Source of the DNA: Gemmatimonadota bacterium
Lineage (GTDB): Bacteria > Gemmatimonadota > Gemmatimonadetes > Longimicrobiales > RSA9
Direction of reading: 5' to 3'
DNA: 7,836 nt
Assembly (NCBI GenBank): GCA_016207445.1
Contig: JACQPS010000102.1
Location: forward strand, 1-7,836
Positions 1 through 6,314 of this stretch are shown here, piece after piece; positions within the stretch are counted from its first letter, which is position 1; every line of letters starts with the position of its first letter. The position numbers and the translations under genes were made by a program. Below the pieces are notes generated by a model, which saw only the letters and a program-made list of their open reading frames with translations, was not told the DNA's origin and ran no database searches.

Positions 1-650
1 CGCTCGGGCCGGATGGGCGCATCTACGTGCTCGCCAGAGGCGCGAGCGGCGCCGCCGACCGGTTGGTCGTGCTCGATCAGGACGGGATCTGGGTCCGAAC
101 GGCCGGCGTGGCGCCGGCAGGCGCCATCTTCGCCGATCGCGACGGGCGCCTCTACATCGTCCGGAAGGATGGCGCGCTGGCGAGAACCGGCGAGCCCGAG
201 CGCGCGCCCTTCCCCGACTTCGAGCTGCCCGCGTTGCTCGAGCCGTCCATCATCCGGCTGGAGGAGCTGCGCGGGAAGATCGTGGTCCTCAACTTCTGGG
301 CGAGCTGGTGCGGCCCGTGCCGGCAGGAGATGCCGCTGCTGGATGCATACGCCCGCGACGCCTCCGGGGACGGCGTCGTCATCCTCGGCCTGAACGAGGA
401 CGTGGACGCCGACGATGGCCGCGCCTTCGTGCGCCAGCTCGGCGTGACCTACCCGAACGCCGAGGGGCGCGGCCGGCTCAAGGAGAGGTACCGGTATCGC
501 GGCCTGCCCTACACGGTCGTGCTCGATCGCGAGCTCAGAGTGGTGAAAGCGATCTACGGATTCGGCGGGAGCATCGAGCCGATCCGGGCCGCGGTGACAG
601 CGGCGAGTGGCGAGTCGCTACAGCCCCGCCTCCGCCAGGACCAGCAGTAA
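1..650 (+). CDS. Beta-propeller/TlpA-type thioredoxin fusion protein (3' end only)
   Basis: This is the last 215 residues of a gene that begins before the window; the first whole codon is at base 3 and no in-frame stop lies upstream. The GTG at 27 falls inside a propeller-like strand (PDGRIYV), so it is unlikely to be the start. Residues 1-65 carry two blade-like pieces (PDGRIYVL near residue 3, DRDGRLYIV at 45-53) typical of NHL or 6-bladed propellers. From about residue 70 there is a TlpA/AhpC-type thioredoxin domain: strand KIVVLNFWASW, active site CGPC at residues 103-106 (bases 309-320), and the expected cis-proline in GLPYTVVLD (Pro169). Such domains reduce or exchange disulfides, usually outside the cytoplasm, but the signal peptide that would show export lies off-window. 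The stop TAA at 648-650 overlaps the convergent peptidase gene. The thioredoxin call is firm; the propeller call rests on about one and a half visible blades, and the substrate is unknown. Confidence 0.88.
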   Translation, partial: LGPDGRIYVLARGASGAADRLVVLDQDGIWVRTAGVAPAGAIFADRDGRLYIVRKDGALARTGEPERAPFPDFELPALLEPSIIRLEELRGKIVVLNFWASWCGPCRQEMPLLDAYARDASGDGVVILGLNEDVDADDGRAFVRQLGVTYPNAEGRGRLKERYRYRGLPYTVVLDRELRVVKAIYGFGGSIEPIRAAVTAASGESLQPRLRQDQQ

Positions 651-1916
651 TACGCGCTGGATGCCGGCGGCGCCGTTGCGGTTCAACCACCACTCGCCGG
701 GCGCGTGCGTCAGGCCGTCCACGCCGCCGCGGCCGACCGTGATCGCGGGCACGCCGAGCGAGATCGGGTAGTTCGCGTCCGTGGAGGAGCGGCGGAGCCG
801 CGGCTCGCCGCCGAAATGCCGCACGGCCGCGAGCGCGCGCTGGACCAGCGGCGAGCGTGCATCGGTCTCGCCGGACGGGCGGTCGCCGACCAGCCTCAGG
901 TCCATGGTGAGTTCGCCTTTCTTCGCGCCGGCGTTCTCGAGCTCGAGCGCGCGCGCGGCGACGCCGCGGAAGATCGAATCGATGCGCTGGAGACTCGCCG
1001 GGCTCTCCGAGCGCATGTCGACCTCGATCCAGCCCGTGGACGGGATCGCGTTCACCGAGGCGCCGCCGCCCGTGCGCCCCACGTTGTAGCTGGTGCGCGG
1101 CCCGGACGCGGTGAATGCGGCTGCCGCCTCGTCGAAGAGCGCGATGGCGCGGCCGAGCGCATGCAGCGGGTTCGCGGTGCCGAAGGCGCCCCAGGAGTGG
1201 CCGCCCGGCCCCCGATACTCCAGGCGGTAGCGCCGGGAGCCGAGCGCCTGGTTCGTCACCTCTTCATCGCCGCCGCCGTCGACCGCGATCAAGGCGTCGA
1301 TGCGCGGCCCGCCCTGCCGGAACAGGTGCTTCACACCGCGCAGGTCGCCCAGCCCCTCCTCGCCCACCGTACCGATGAAGAGCACGTCCGCATCGGTGCG
1401 GATGCCGGCCGCCTGCAGGGCGCGCAACGCCGTGAGCACGAGCACGAGGCCGCGCGTGTCATCGGCGATCCCCGGCGCGAACAGCGTGTCGCCCCGCTGC
1501 CGCACCGTCACATCGGTCCCGGCCGGGAACACCGTATCCAGATGCCCGGCGAGTGCGACCGTGCGCCCACGCGCGCGGCCGCGGCGCAACGCGAGCACGT
1601 TGCCGACCTCGTCCAGCCACACGCTGTCGGCGCCGGCATCCCGCAGCAGCTCCGCGTACTTGCGCGCGCGTTCCTGCTCCTGGAACGGCGGCGCGGGGAT
1701 CTGGGTCAGCAGGATGTGGTCGGCGTGCGTGCGAGGCTCCGCCTCCTCGATGAAGCGAAACGCCGAGCGCACGCGGGAGTCCGAGGCGATGTGGCGCAGC
1801 TGGAGGCAAACGCGGTCCCCCGGGTCGCACCGAGTCTGAGCGGCGACTCGCGCGGGCAGGAGGACGGCGAGCAGGATCAGGCTGGCCATCGCGCGGCTGA
1901 CGATTCGGGACATCAT
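618..1916 (-). CDS. Secreted M20/M25/M40-family zinc metallopeptidase
   Basis: The product is a 432-residue di-zinc exopeptidase or amidohydrolase of the M20 clan. The start is the first of two adjacent ATGs (1914-1916; the other is 1911-1913); AGG lies just upstream but there is no strong Shine-Dalgarno. Residues 1-26 form a signal peptide: arginines at 4 and 8, hydrophobic core SLILLAVLL, and a VAA cleavage site before Gln27, so the mature enzyme should be periplasmic or secreted. M20 landmarks appear in order: HLDTV (zinc ligand His125, catalytic Asp127), GIADDTRG (bridging Asp near 152-153), TVGEEG (general base Glu186, ligand Glu187), VDGGG (ligand Asp213), a dimerisation or lid region starting GGHSWG, and THAPGEWW (ligand His404). 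The only two cysteines, C30 and C37, sit just after the signal peptide. Length is normal for M20. Tripeptidase, carboxypeptidase or acyl-amino-acid hydrolase activity are all possible; substrate cannot be read from sequence. It is the last gene after the HAD and DUF6941-like genes, 59 bases downstream of the latter. Confidence 0.92.
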   Translation of the reverse strand: MMSRIVSRAMASLILLAVLLPARVAAQTRCDPGDRVCLQLRHIASDSRVRSAFRFIEEAEPRTHADHILLTQIPAPPFQEQERARKYAELLRDAGADSVWLDEVGNVLALRRGRARGRTVALAGHLDTVFPAGTDVTVRQRGDTLFAPGIADDTRGLVLVLTALRALQAAGIRTDADVLFIGTVGEEGLGDLRGVKHLFRQGGPRIDALIAVDGGGDEEVTNQALGSRRYRLEYRGPGGHSWGAFGTANPLHALGRAIALFDEAAAAFTASGPRTSYNVGRTGGGASVNAIPSTGWIEVDMRSESPASLQRIDSIFRGVAARALELENAGAKKGELTMDLRLVGDRPSGETDARSPLVQRALAAVRHFGGEPRLRRSSTDANYPISLGVPAITVGRGGVDGLTHAPGEWWLNRNGAAGIQRVLLLVLAEAGL

Positions 1917-1922
1917 ACCTGC

Positions 1923-1940
1923 GTGCTGGCGGTGCTGGCG
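1923..1940. repeat. Perfect 9-bp tandem duplication (GTGCTGGCG x2) in the gap before the M20 gene
   Basis: The unit GTGCTGGCG occurs twice back to back, at 1923-1931 and 1932-1940, within the 59-base gap between the DUF6941-like stop and the peptidase ATG. On the coding strand it reads CGCCAGCAC twice. It could be a short binding-site repeat or simply a replication slip in G+C-rich DNA; nothing else in the gap decides this. Confidence 0.5.
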
Positions 1941-1975
1941 ATTCAAATGACGCTTGGAATCCCCGGATGATGAGC

Positions 1976-2407
1976 TCACGACCCGGAGGTCGGATCCGGC
2001 GCGCTCGGCGCGGTGCGCGCGTAGTCGACGCTGAGCGGGATCTCGGACTTCAGATCGTTGTCCACGAAGACGACGAAGGTGTACCCGCCGGTCTTGCCCA
2101 GCGTGAGATTGTTGATCGTGACGATTTGATTCGTGGCGATCGGCTCGCCGGGGTCGCCGCCTCGCGGCGTGAGCTCGCCCTTCAGCTCGAACACGGACTG
2201 GCCATCCGGGTCGTGCAGCCGGATCTCCACACTGTGCGCCCGGTCGCGCTCCGCCGGGTGCGCCTCCAGGCGTAGAATGAACTGCATCTGCGGGTGGACG
2301 GCCGGGAGCTGGGTCACGGCGATGCGGTCGAAGATGCCGAGGATGTTGAGCTTGCCTTCGGTGGTTACGTTGGCGTAGTCCGCGAGCAGCGCGAGCCTGA
2401 CCTGCAT
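1976..2407 (-). CDS. Small conserved protein of unknown function (DUF6941-like)
   Basis: The product is 143 residues with no signal peptide and no membrane segment. Its opening (MQVRLALLADYANVT, then GKLNILGIFDRI) resembles, from memory, a small bacterial family annotated as DUF6941 with no assigned function; a profile search would settle this. The rest looks mostly beta: FILRLEAH, a stretch on DPDGQSVFELKGEL, then VTINNLTLGKTGGYTFVVFVDND, which suggests a compact beta-sandwich. The last dozen residues are rich in Pro, Ser and Thr and probably disordered. I see no catalytic motif. The ATG at 2405-2407 shares one base with the stop of the upstream HAD gene (TGATG), and AGAGGAG lies 11 bases before it (2425-2419), so translation is probably coupled to HAD. 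The coupling suggests the two proteins are made together but does not show that they interact. Confidence 0.82.
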   Translation of the reverse strand: MQVRLALLADYANVTTEGKLNILGIFDRIAVTQLPAVHPQMQFILRLEAHPAERDRAHSVEIRLHDPDGQSVFELKGELTPRGGDPGEPIATNQIVTINNLTLGKTGGYTFVVFVDNDLKSEIPLSVDYARTAPSAPDPTSGS

Positions 2408-3168
2408 CAGGAGGCGCGCTCCTCTGGCGCCGCGTCCTGCGCGCCCACGGGCGGCCGGCCGAGCAGCAGGTCCACGGCATGGCGGAAGCTCGGGACGCGC
2501 GGAAAACCATCGGCGATGGGATCCACCCGATCGAACTCCCACGGCTCGGCGACTTCCACCAGAATCGCGCGCATGCCAACGGCGAGCGCGGGGTTGATGT
2601 CGCTGCGGATGCTGTTCCCGACCAGGCAGGCCAGCTCCGGGCGCGGCACGCCGAACTCGGCGAGCGTAGCCCGCAGGTCCTCCGCGGATTTGCGGCGCGG
2701 AATCCGCACGCGCTCCGGCGGCAGGATCTCGAGCACACCCACGGCGCGGACGCACTCGAGCTGATAGGCGGCGTTTTCGGCCTGCGTGTAGAGCACCGTC
2801 GGGAGCGCGGCCGCCAGCTCGCGCAATGCGTCCAGCGCGCCCGCGAGCGGAGCGGGCGGGCCGGCCACATCGCGTGCGAGCGCGGCGCACGCCTCCGCGA
2901 GCGCGGGGTCCGGCTCCGCGCCATGCAGCGCGCACAGCCGGAAGTACGTCTCCCGGAACGACGGCTCGAGCCGGAACGGCCCGAGGCCGTGCAAGTCCAG
3001 CATCTCTGGGTCCACCTCGTCGTGGTGCACCCGCCGCGACAGCTCCTCTGCGAAGCCGGCGCCGGCCAGCAGCTCGAACAGCGCGCTCCGCGCCCGCTGG
3101 AACCGCGGCGCGGTGTCCACGAGCGTATCGTCGAAATCGACGAGCACCAGAGCGGTTCTGGGTGTCAT
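2407..3168 (-). CDS. HAD-superfamily hydrolase
   Basis: The product is a 253-residue cytoplasmic HAD-family hydrolase, probably a phosphatase. The four HAD motifs are visible: motif I DFDDTLVDT with nucleophile Asp11 and acid/base Asp13; motif II VLYTQ with Thr128; motif III Lys160 in PRRKSAEDL; and motif IV LVGNSIRSDINPA at 182-194, where a GNSxxSD form replaces the commoner GDxxxD but keeps Asp190. Between motifs I and II lies a helical cap of roughly 100 residues (C1 type), as in phosphoglycolate-phosphatase-like enzymes. The ATG at 3166-3168 places motif I close to the N-terminus as usual; a TTG at 3193-3195 would add nine charged residues and is less likely. No clear Shine-Dalgarno precedes the ATG. 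The gene is divergent from the aldo/keto reductase and first of a likely HAD, DUF6941-like, M20 unit. Substrate unknown. Confidence 0.88.
   Translation of the reverse strand: MTPRTALVLVDFDDTLVDTAPRFQRARSALFELLAGAGFAEELSRRVHHDEVDPEMLDLHGLGPFRLEPSFRETYFRLCALHGAEPDPALAEACAALARDVAGPPAPLAGALDALRELAAALPTVLYTQAENAAYQLECVRAVGVLEILPPERVRIPRRKSAEDLRATLAEFGVPRPELACLVGNSIRSDINPALAVGMRAILVEVAEPWEFDRVDPIADGFPRVPSFRHAVDLLLGRPPVGAQDAAPEERAS
2409..2423 (-). promoter_or_regulatory. Small inverted repeat covering the Shine-Dalgarno of the DUF6941-like gene
   Basis: On the coding (minus) strand the sequence reads AGGAG, a CGCGC loop, then CTCCT, immediately before the TGATG stop/start junction. The 5-bp stem would bury the AGGAG that serves as the ribosome binding site. 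A ribosome finishing the HAD gene would melt it, which would make expression of the small gene depend on HAD translation. The stem is short, so this is a positional suggestion only. Confidence 0.3.
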
Positions 3169-3236
3169 GGCGTGAGAGCGGGTGCGATCGCGCAAAGCTG
3201 GAGGCGGAGGAGGATGGAGTCAAGCGCGGCCCGGGC

Positions 3237-3272
3237 TTGCCCCGTTTCCAGGGCGCCGGTAGCCTGCACCTC
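3237..3272 (+). promoter_or_regulatory. Putative promoter of the aldo/keto reductase gene, arranged for a leaderless mRNA
   Basis: A -35-like TTGCCC (3237-3242) and a -10-like TAGCCT (3260-3265) are separated by 17 bases. The -10 box ends 7 bases before the ATG at 3273, so transcription would begin at or beside the start codon and leave no room for a 5' leader. No Shine-Dalgarno sequence lies in the bases just before the ATG, which agrees. Each hexamer matches the sigma-70 consensus only partly, so this is a prediction from spacing. Confidence 0.4.
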
Positions 3273-4247
3273 ATGCGCGAGCGCGTGTTCGGCCGCACCG
3301 GCTGGAGCATCACGGAGATCGGCTATGGCGCCTGGCAGATCGGCGGCAACATGTGGGGGCCCGTGCCGGAGGCGCGGGCGGAGGCGGCGCTGCACGCGGC
3401 GCTTTCGGAGGGGATCACCTTCTTCGACACGGCACTGGTCTACGGTGAGGGCCGGTCGGAGCAGCTCGTCGGTCGCGTGCTGCGCGAGAGCGGCGCGCGC
3501 GAGCGGGTGCGCGTCGCCACGAAAGTCCCGCCCATGAACATGGAGTGGCCGGCGAGCCCGAAGGCGCGGCTGCGGGACGTGTTTCCGGCGCGGTGGATCC
3601 GCGAGTGCGCCGAGCGCAGCCTGCGCAACCTGGACATCGGTCCGATCGACCTGCTGCAGCTGCACGTCTGGACCGACGCCTGGGCGGATGACCCGGAATG
3701 GTACGACGCGCTCGTCGAGCTGCGCGATGCGGGAAAGATCCGTGCATTCGGCGTGAGCGTGAACGACCACGATCCCGCGAGCGCCATGCGCGTCGCGCGT
3801 TCCGGTCGGATCGACAGCGTGCAGGTGATCTACAATGTCTTCGACCAGTCGCCCGAGGCCGAGTTGTTTCCGGTCGCGCGAGAGATGAGCCTCGGCGTGA
3901 TCGCGCGCGTGCCGCTGGATGAGGGCTCCCTGACCGGACGGCTCCGGCCGGACACGAAGTTCTCCGCCGGAGACTGGCGCGCGCACTATTTCGGCGGCCA
4001 GCGGCTGCGCGAGACGGTCGAGCGCGTGGAGCGGCTCCGGCCGCTGCTCGAGCGGCCGGGGCAGAGCCTCGCGCAGGGCGCGCTCCGTTTCTGCCTCGCT
4101 CAGCCGGCCGTCTCCACGGTCATCGTCGGGTCGGCGACCCCCGAGCACGTGCCGGACAACGCCGCGGCCTCCGAGCTGGGGGCGCTCGACACGGATACGC
4201 TGCGCGCGTTGCGCGCGCATGCCTGGCCCAGAAACTTTTACGATTAG
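3273..4247 (+). CDS. Aldo/keto reductase
   Basis: The product is a 324-residue NAD(P)H-dependent oxidoreductase with the (alpha/beta)8 aldo/keto reductase fold. The catalytic tetrad is complete: Asp52 and Tyr57 in FFDTALVYGEGRSE, Lys84 in VATKVPP, and His131 in LLQLHVW. The C-terminal cofactor region reads VSTVIVGSATPEHVPDNA, the usual place for binding the adenosine phosphate end of the cofactor. It starts MRERVFGRTGWSITEIGYG, the typical first strands of bacterial members, which supports the ATG at 3273; no earlier in-frame start fits better. There is no signal peptide, so it acts in the cytoplasm. Length is ordinary for the family. The creatininase gene follows after 52 bases on the same strand, so the two may be cotranscribed. 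The substrate could be a sugar or an aromatic or aliphatic aldehyde or ketone; sequence alone does not say. Confidence 0.95.
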   Translation: MRERVFGRTGWSITEIGYGAWQIGGNMWGPVPEARAEAALHAALSEGITFFDTALVYGEGRSEQLVGRVLRESGARERVRVATKVPPMNMEWPASPKARLRDVFPARWIRECAERSLRNLDIGPIDLLQLHVWTDAWADDPEWYDALVELRDAGKIRAFGVSVNDHDPASAMRVARSGRIDSVQVIYNVFDQSPEAELFPVAREMSLGVIARVPLDEGSLTGRLRPDTKFSAGDWRAHYFGGQRLRETVERVERLRPLLERPGQSLAQGALRFCLAQPAVSTVIVGSATPEHVPDNAAASELGALDTDTLRALRAHAWPRNFYD

Positions 4248-4289
4248 CGCACCCTCGGCATCCCACAGTGACGAGGCACGATCGCGAGC

Positions 4290-4294
4290 GGAGG
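4290..4294 (+). promoter_or_regulatory. Ribosome binding site GGAGG deciding the creatininase start
   Basis: GGAGG ends five bases before the GTG at 4300-4302, near-ideal spacing. It is the strongest ribosome binding site next to a plausible start in this window. The alternative ATG at 4219 has only G+C-rich aldo/keto reductase codons upstream and no comparable site. Confidence 0.75.
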
Positions 4295-4299
4295 CTCTT

Positions 4300-5064
4300 G
4301 TGGCTGGACGGCCGTATGTCTTGAACGAGACGACGTGGAAATCCGTCGAGCGAACGAGGTACCAGGTTGCCATCCTGCCGTGGGGGGCGACCGAGGCGCA
4401 CAACTACCACCTGCCCTACGGGAGCGATACGCTGGAATCCGAGCACATCGCGGCAGAGGCGGCGCGGCTCGCCTGGGAACAGGGCGCGCGCGTCATCGTG
4501 CTGCCGACCGTCCCGTTCGGCGTTCAGACCGGCCAGCTCGACATTCCACTCTGCCTGAACATGAACCCCAGCACGCAGGCGGCGCTGCTCGCCGATGTTT
4601 CGGCCTCACTGGAGGCGCAGGGGATGCGCAAGCTGGTCATCCTCAATGGACACGGCGGGAACGACTTCCGCTCGATCATCCGGGAGCTCCAGCCCAGGAC
4701 GCGCGTGTTCCTGTGCACGCTCAGCTGGTACTCGTGCCTGGATCCACGCGCGTTCTTCCGGGAGCCGGGGGACCACGGCGGCGAGCTCGAGACGAGCCTG
4801 CTGCTGCACCTCACACCGGACCTGGTGCTGCCGTTGAAGGAGGCCGGCGCAGGAGCGGAGCGCCGCTTCCGCATCAAAGCGCTGCGCGAGGGGTGGGCGT
4901 GGGCGCCGCGCAAGTGGCGGGAGATCTCCGCGGACACGGGCGTAGGCGATCCGAGTGCCGCGACGCGCGAGAAGGGAGCCGCTTACTTCCAGGCCGTAAC
5001 GCAGTGGATCGCGGGGTTCCTGGTCGAGCTGGCCGCGGTCGATCCGGACGCGCTATACGAATAG
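4300..5064 (+). CDS. Creatininase-family amidohydrolase
   Basis: The product is a 254-residue metal-dependent amidohydrolase of the creatininase fold. From the GTG start it begins VAGRPYVLNETTW, matching the usual short strand and 'W' helix of the family. Metal-site motifs follow: AILPWGATEAHNYHLPYGSDT with Glu32, His34 and Asp43; VILNGHGGND with His118; and GDHGGELETS with conserved acidic residues at 162 and 164. The family cuts small cyclic or linear amides (creatinine, the formyl group in archaeal flavin synthesis, mycofactocin precursor peptide); its substrate here is not evident. True creatininase has GHYEN where this has GHGGN, so it is probably not a creatinine enzyme. An ATG at 4219 would add 27 polar residues and overlap the aldo/keto reductase by 29 bases; the GGAGG at 4290-4294 favours GTG 4300. 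It lies downstream of the aldo/keto reductase and ends 8 bases from the stop of the convergent Gfo/Idh gene. Confidence 0.9.
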   Translation: MAGRPYVLNETTWKSVERTRYQVAILPWGATEAHNYHLPYGSDTLESEHIAAEAARLAWEQGARVIVLPTVPFGVQTGQLDIPLCLNMNPSTQAALLADVSASLEAQGMRKLVILNGHGGNDFRSIIRELQPRTRVFLCTLSWYSCLDPRAFFREPGDHGGELETSLLLHLTPDLVLPLKEAGAGAERRFRIKALREGWAWAPRKWREISADTGVGDPSAATREKGAAYFQAVTQWIAGFLVELAAVDPDALYE

Positions 5065-5072
5065 ATCGGCGC

Positions 5073-6314
5073 TCACGGCCGCCAGGCTCCGCGTGCGACG
5101 GCCGGCACGAACGCGTCCAGCCCCGCGGGCGGGAACTCGAGCGTCCGTCCCTGCTCGGCGCTCTGGTACGCCGTCATCAGGAGCTGCACGACCTCGAGGC
5201 CGTCGGCGAACGTGAGGCGCGGCTCCTCGCGGCCGAGGAATACGCGCGCGAAGTGCCGATCCTCCGCCTCGTAGCCGTAGGCGACGGCCTCGTTGGCGAC
5301 GACCGGCATGAGCCCGACCTCCGCGTTCTGCTTCTCGACCAGGTCCTCGCCCGTCTTGCCGCGCACCTCGCGGCTGAAGAACAGCTTCAGGCCCGTGTCG
5401 AGCGAGTTCCACGACAACGAGTACTCGGGCCCGAGCAGCTCGGCGGAGAGGCGGAGCCCTGCGCCGACGAAGCTCCAGGACGTGGTCGCCTCGCCCAGCA
5501 CGCGGTAGCCATCAGTGGTCTCGAACTCGATGACGACGCTCGCGAAGTCCTCGGCGGGTGACTTCGCGTAGTCGACGTCGCTTCCCATCGTCTTGGAGAG
5601 CCGCTGCGCGTATTCCGGGCGCGTCCATTTCAGGCTGGCGATGTGCCCGGTCACGCGCACCGGACGCACCGTCGCGAGCGGCTCGCCCGGCTTGGTCAGC
5701 AGATCGCGCACGACCAGCGCGGAATGGCACATCATGTCGTTGAGCACGCCGCCGCCCTGGAGCCGCCCCTGCCAGAACCACGGCATGTGCGGGCCGCTGT
5801 GCTCTTCGGCGGCGCGCGCGAGGTAGGGGCGCCCCGTGAGCGCCGCGCCGCGCGCCCAGAGCAGCGCCTTGCCGCGCTCGACCTGCGGCGCGAAGAGCTG
5901 GTTCTCCAGATAGCCGGTCCGCAGCCCGACCCGTTCGACCAGCTCCACCAGGCGCTGTGCCTCGCCCACATTGCGTGCGAGCGGCTTCTCGCAGGCGAGG
6001 CCGCGCAGCTCGCCCTTGCCGCTGTCCAGCGCGCGCACGATCTCCTCGACGTTCTCGACGCGGACGTGGTTCGGCCCCGTCAGCCAGATCGCGTCGATGG
6101 CGGGATCCGCGACCATGTCCGTGATCGAGCGGTACGCCTTCGCCTCGCCCACGGCGAGCTCCCGCGCGAGCGAGGCGGCGGCCTGCGCGTTCCGCGCGCT
6201 CGGGCTCCACACGCCGCGCACATCGGCATCGCGCACGCCAACCCAGCCCTGAATGTGGAAGCGCGCATTGAAGCCGCTGCCAATGAAACCGACGCCGAGC
6301 CGGTCGTTGCTCAT
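5073..6314 (-). CDS. Gfo/Idh/MocA-family oxidoreductase
   Basis: The product is a 413-residue NAD(P)-dependent oxidoreductase. The N-terminal Rossmann fold shows GVGFIGSGFNARFH (glycines 9, 12, 14), WLTGPNHVR at about 77-85, and the family signature CEKPLARN with Lys110 of the EKP triplet. The C-terminal alpha/beta domain shows GGGVLNDMMCH, whose Asp193 and His197 sit where substrate-binding and catalytic residues lie in family members. An unusual His- and Trp-rich run, EEHSGPHMPWFW (170-181), precedes it. There is no signal peptide, so it is probably cytoplasmic. The ATG at 6312-6314 overlaps the stop of the small-subunit gene by four bases (ATGA), implying coupled translation, with a weak AAGGCGG upstream. 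Family members oxidise, reduce or epimerise sugars, inositols and keto-sugars; being coupled to a GMC dehydrogenase suggests it handles the oxidised product. No transmembrane or Tat segment is visible. Confidence 0.94.
   Translation of the reverse strand: MSNDRLGVGFIGSGFNARFHIQGWVGVRDADVRGVWSPSARNAQAAASLARELAVGEAKAYRSITDMVADPAIDAIWLTGPNHVRVENVEEIVRALDSGKGELRGLACEKPLARNVGEAQRLVELVERVGLRTGYLENQLFAPQVERGKALLWARGAALTGRPYLARAAEEHSGPHMPWFWQGRLQGGGVLNDMMCHSALVVRDLLTKPGEPLATVRPVRVTGHIASLKWTRPEYAQRLSKTMGSDVDYAKSPAEDFASVVIEFETTDGYRVLGEATTSWSFVGAGLRLSAELLGPEYSLSWNSLDTGLKLFFSREVRGKTGEDLVEKQNAEVGLMPVVANEAVAYGYEAEDRHFARVFLGREEPRLTFADGLEVVQLLMTAYQSAEQGRTLEFPPAGLDAFVPAVARGAWRP

Noticed and set aside
1913..1918. 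TATGAT resembling a -10 box at the start of the M20 gene.
   Set aside because: It overlaps the ATGATG start itself and has no matching -35 at 16-18 bases; using it would require starting at Met10 without a ribosome binding site.
705..1970. Long open frame (421 codons) on the plus strand, antisense to the M20 peptidase.
   Set aside because: Its translation is arginine/alanine-rich with no motif, and it mirrors a gene with all M20 active-site motifs. Such frames are common opposite G+C-rich genes.
3184..3191. GCGATCGC palindrome in the divergent intergenic region.
   Set aside because: An 8-bp palindrome of this composition is expected often by chance in G+C-rich DNA, and it does not extend outward.
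3195..3223. Possible HAD promoter on the minus strand: TTGACT (3223-3218) with CAGCTT 17 bases on (3200-3195).
   Set aside because: The -35 box is good but the -10 box is too far from consensus to support a feature call.
3200..3537. GGAGGCGGAGGAGG followed by an ATG at 3214, opening a 108-codon frame into the aldo/keto reductase.
   Set aside because: The site looks like a strong ribosome binding site, but the frame encodes a Ser/Ala/Arg-rich shadow and overlaps the real gene out of phase. It is probably a purine-rich tract of the divergent promoter region.
3165..4403. Long open frame (412 codons) on the minus strand across the aldo/keto reductase.
   Set aside because: The opposite strand carries a complete catalytic tetrad. 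This frame has no recognisable domain and would also overlap the start of the HAD gene.
5035..5100. Searched for a bidirectional terminator between the creatininase and Gfo/Idh stops (8-base gap).
   Set aside because: Only a 5-bp CGATC/GATCG pairing across a long loop is visible, with no T run; not supportable as a terminator.
4335..5561. Plus-strand open frame running through the creatininase and into the Gfo/Idh region.
   Set aside because: It is out of frame with the creatininase and antisense to the Gfo/Idh gene. Composition is shadow-like and there is no motif.
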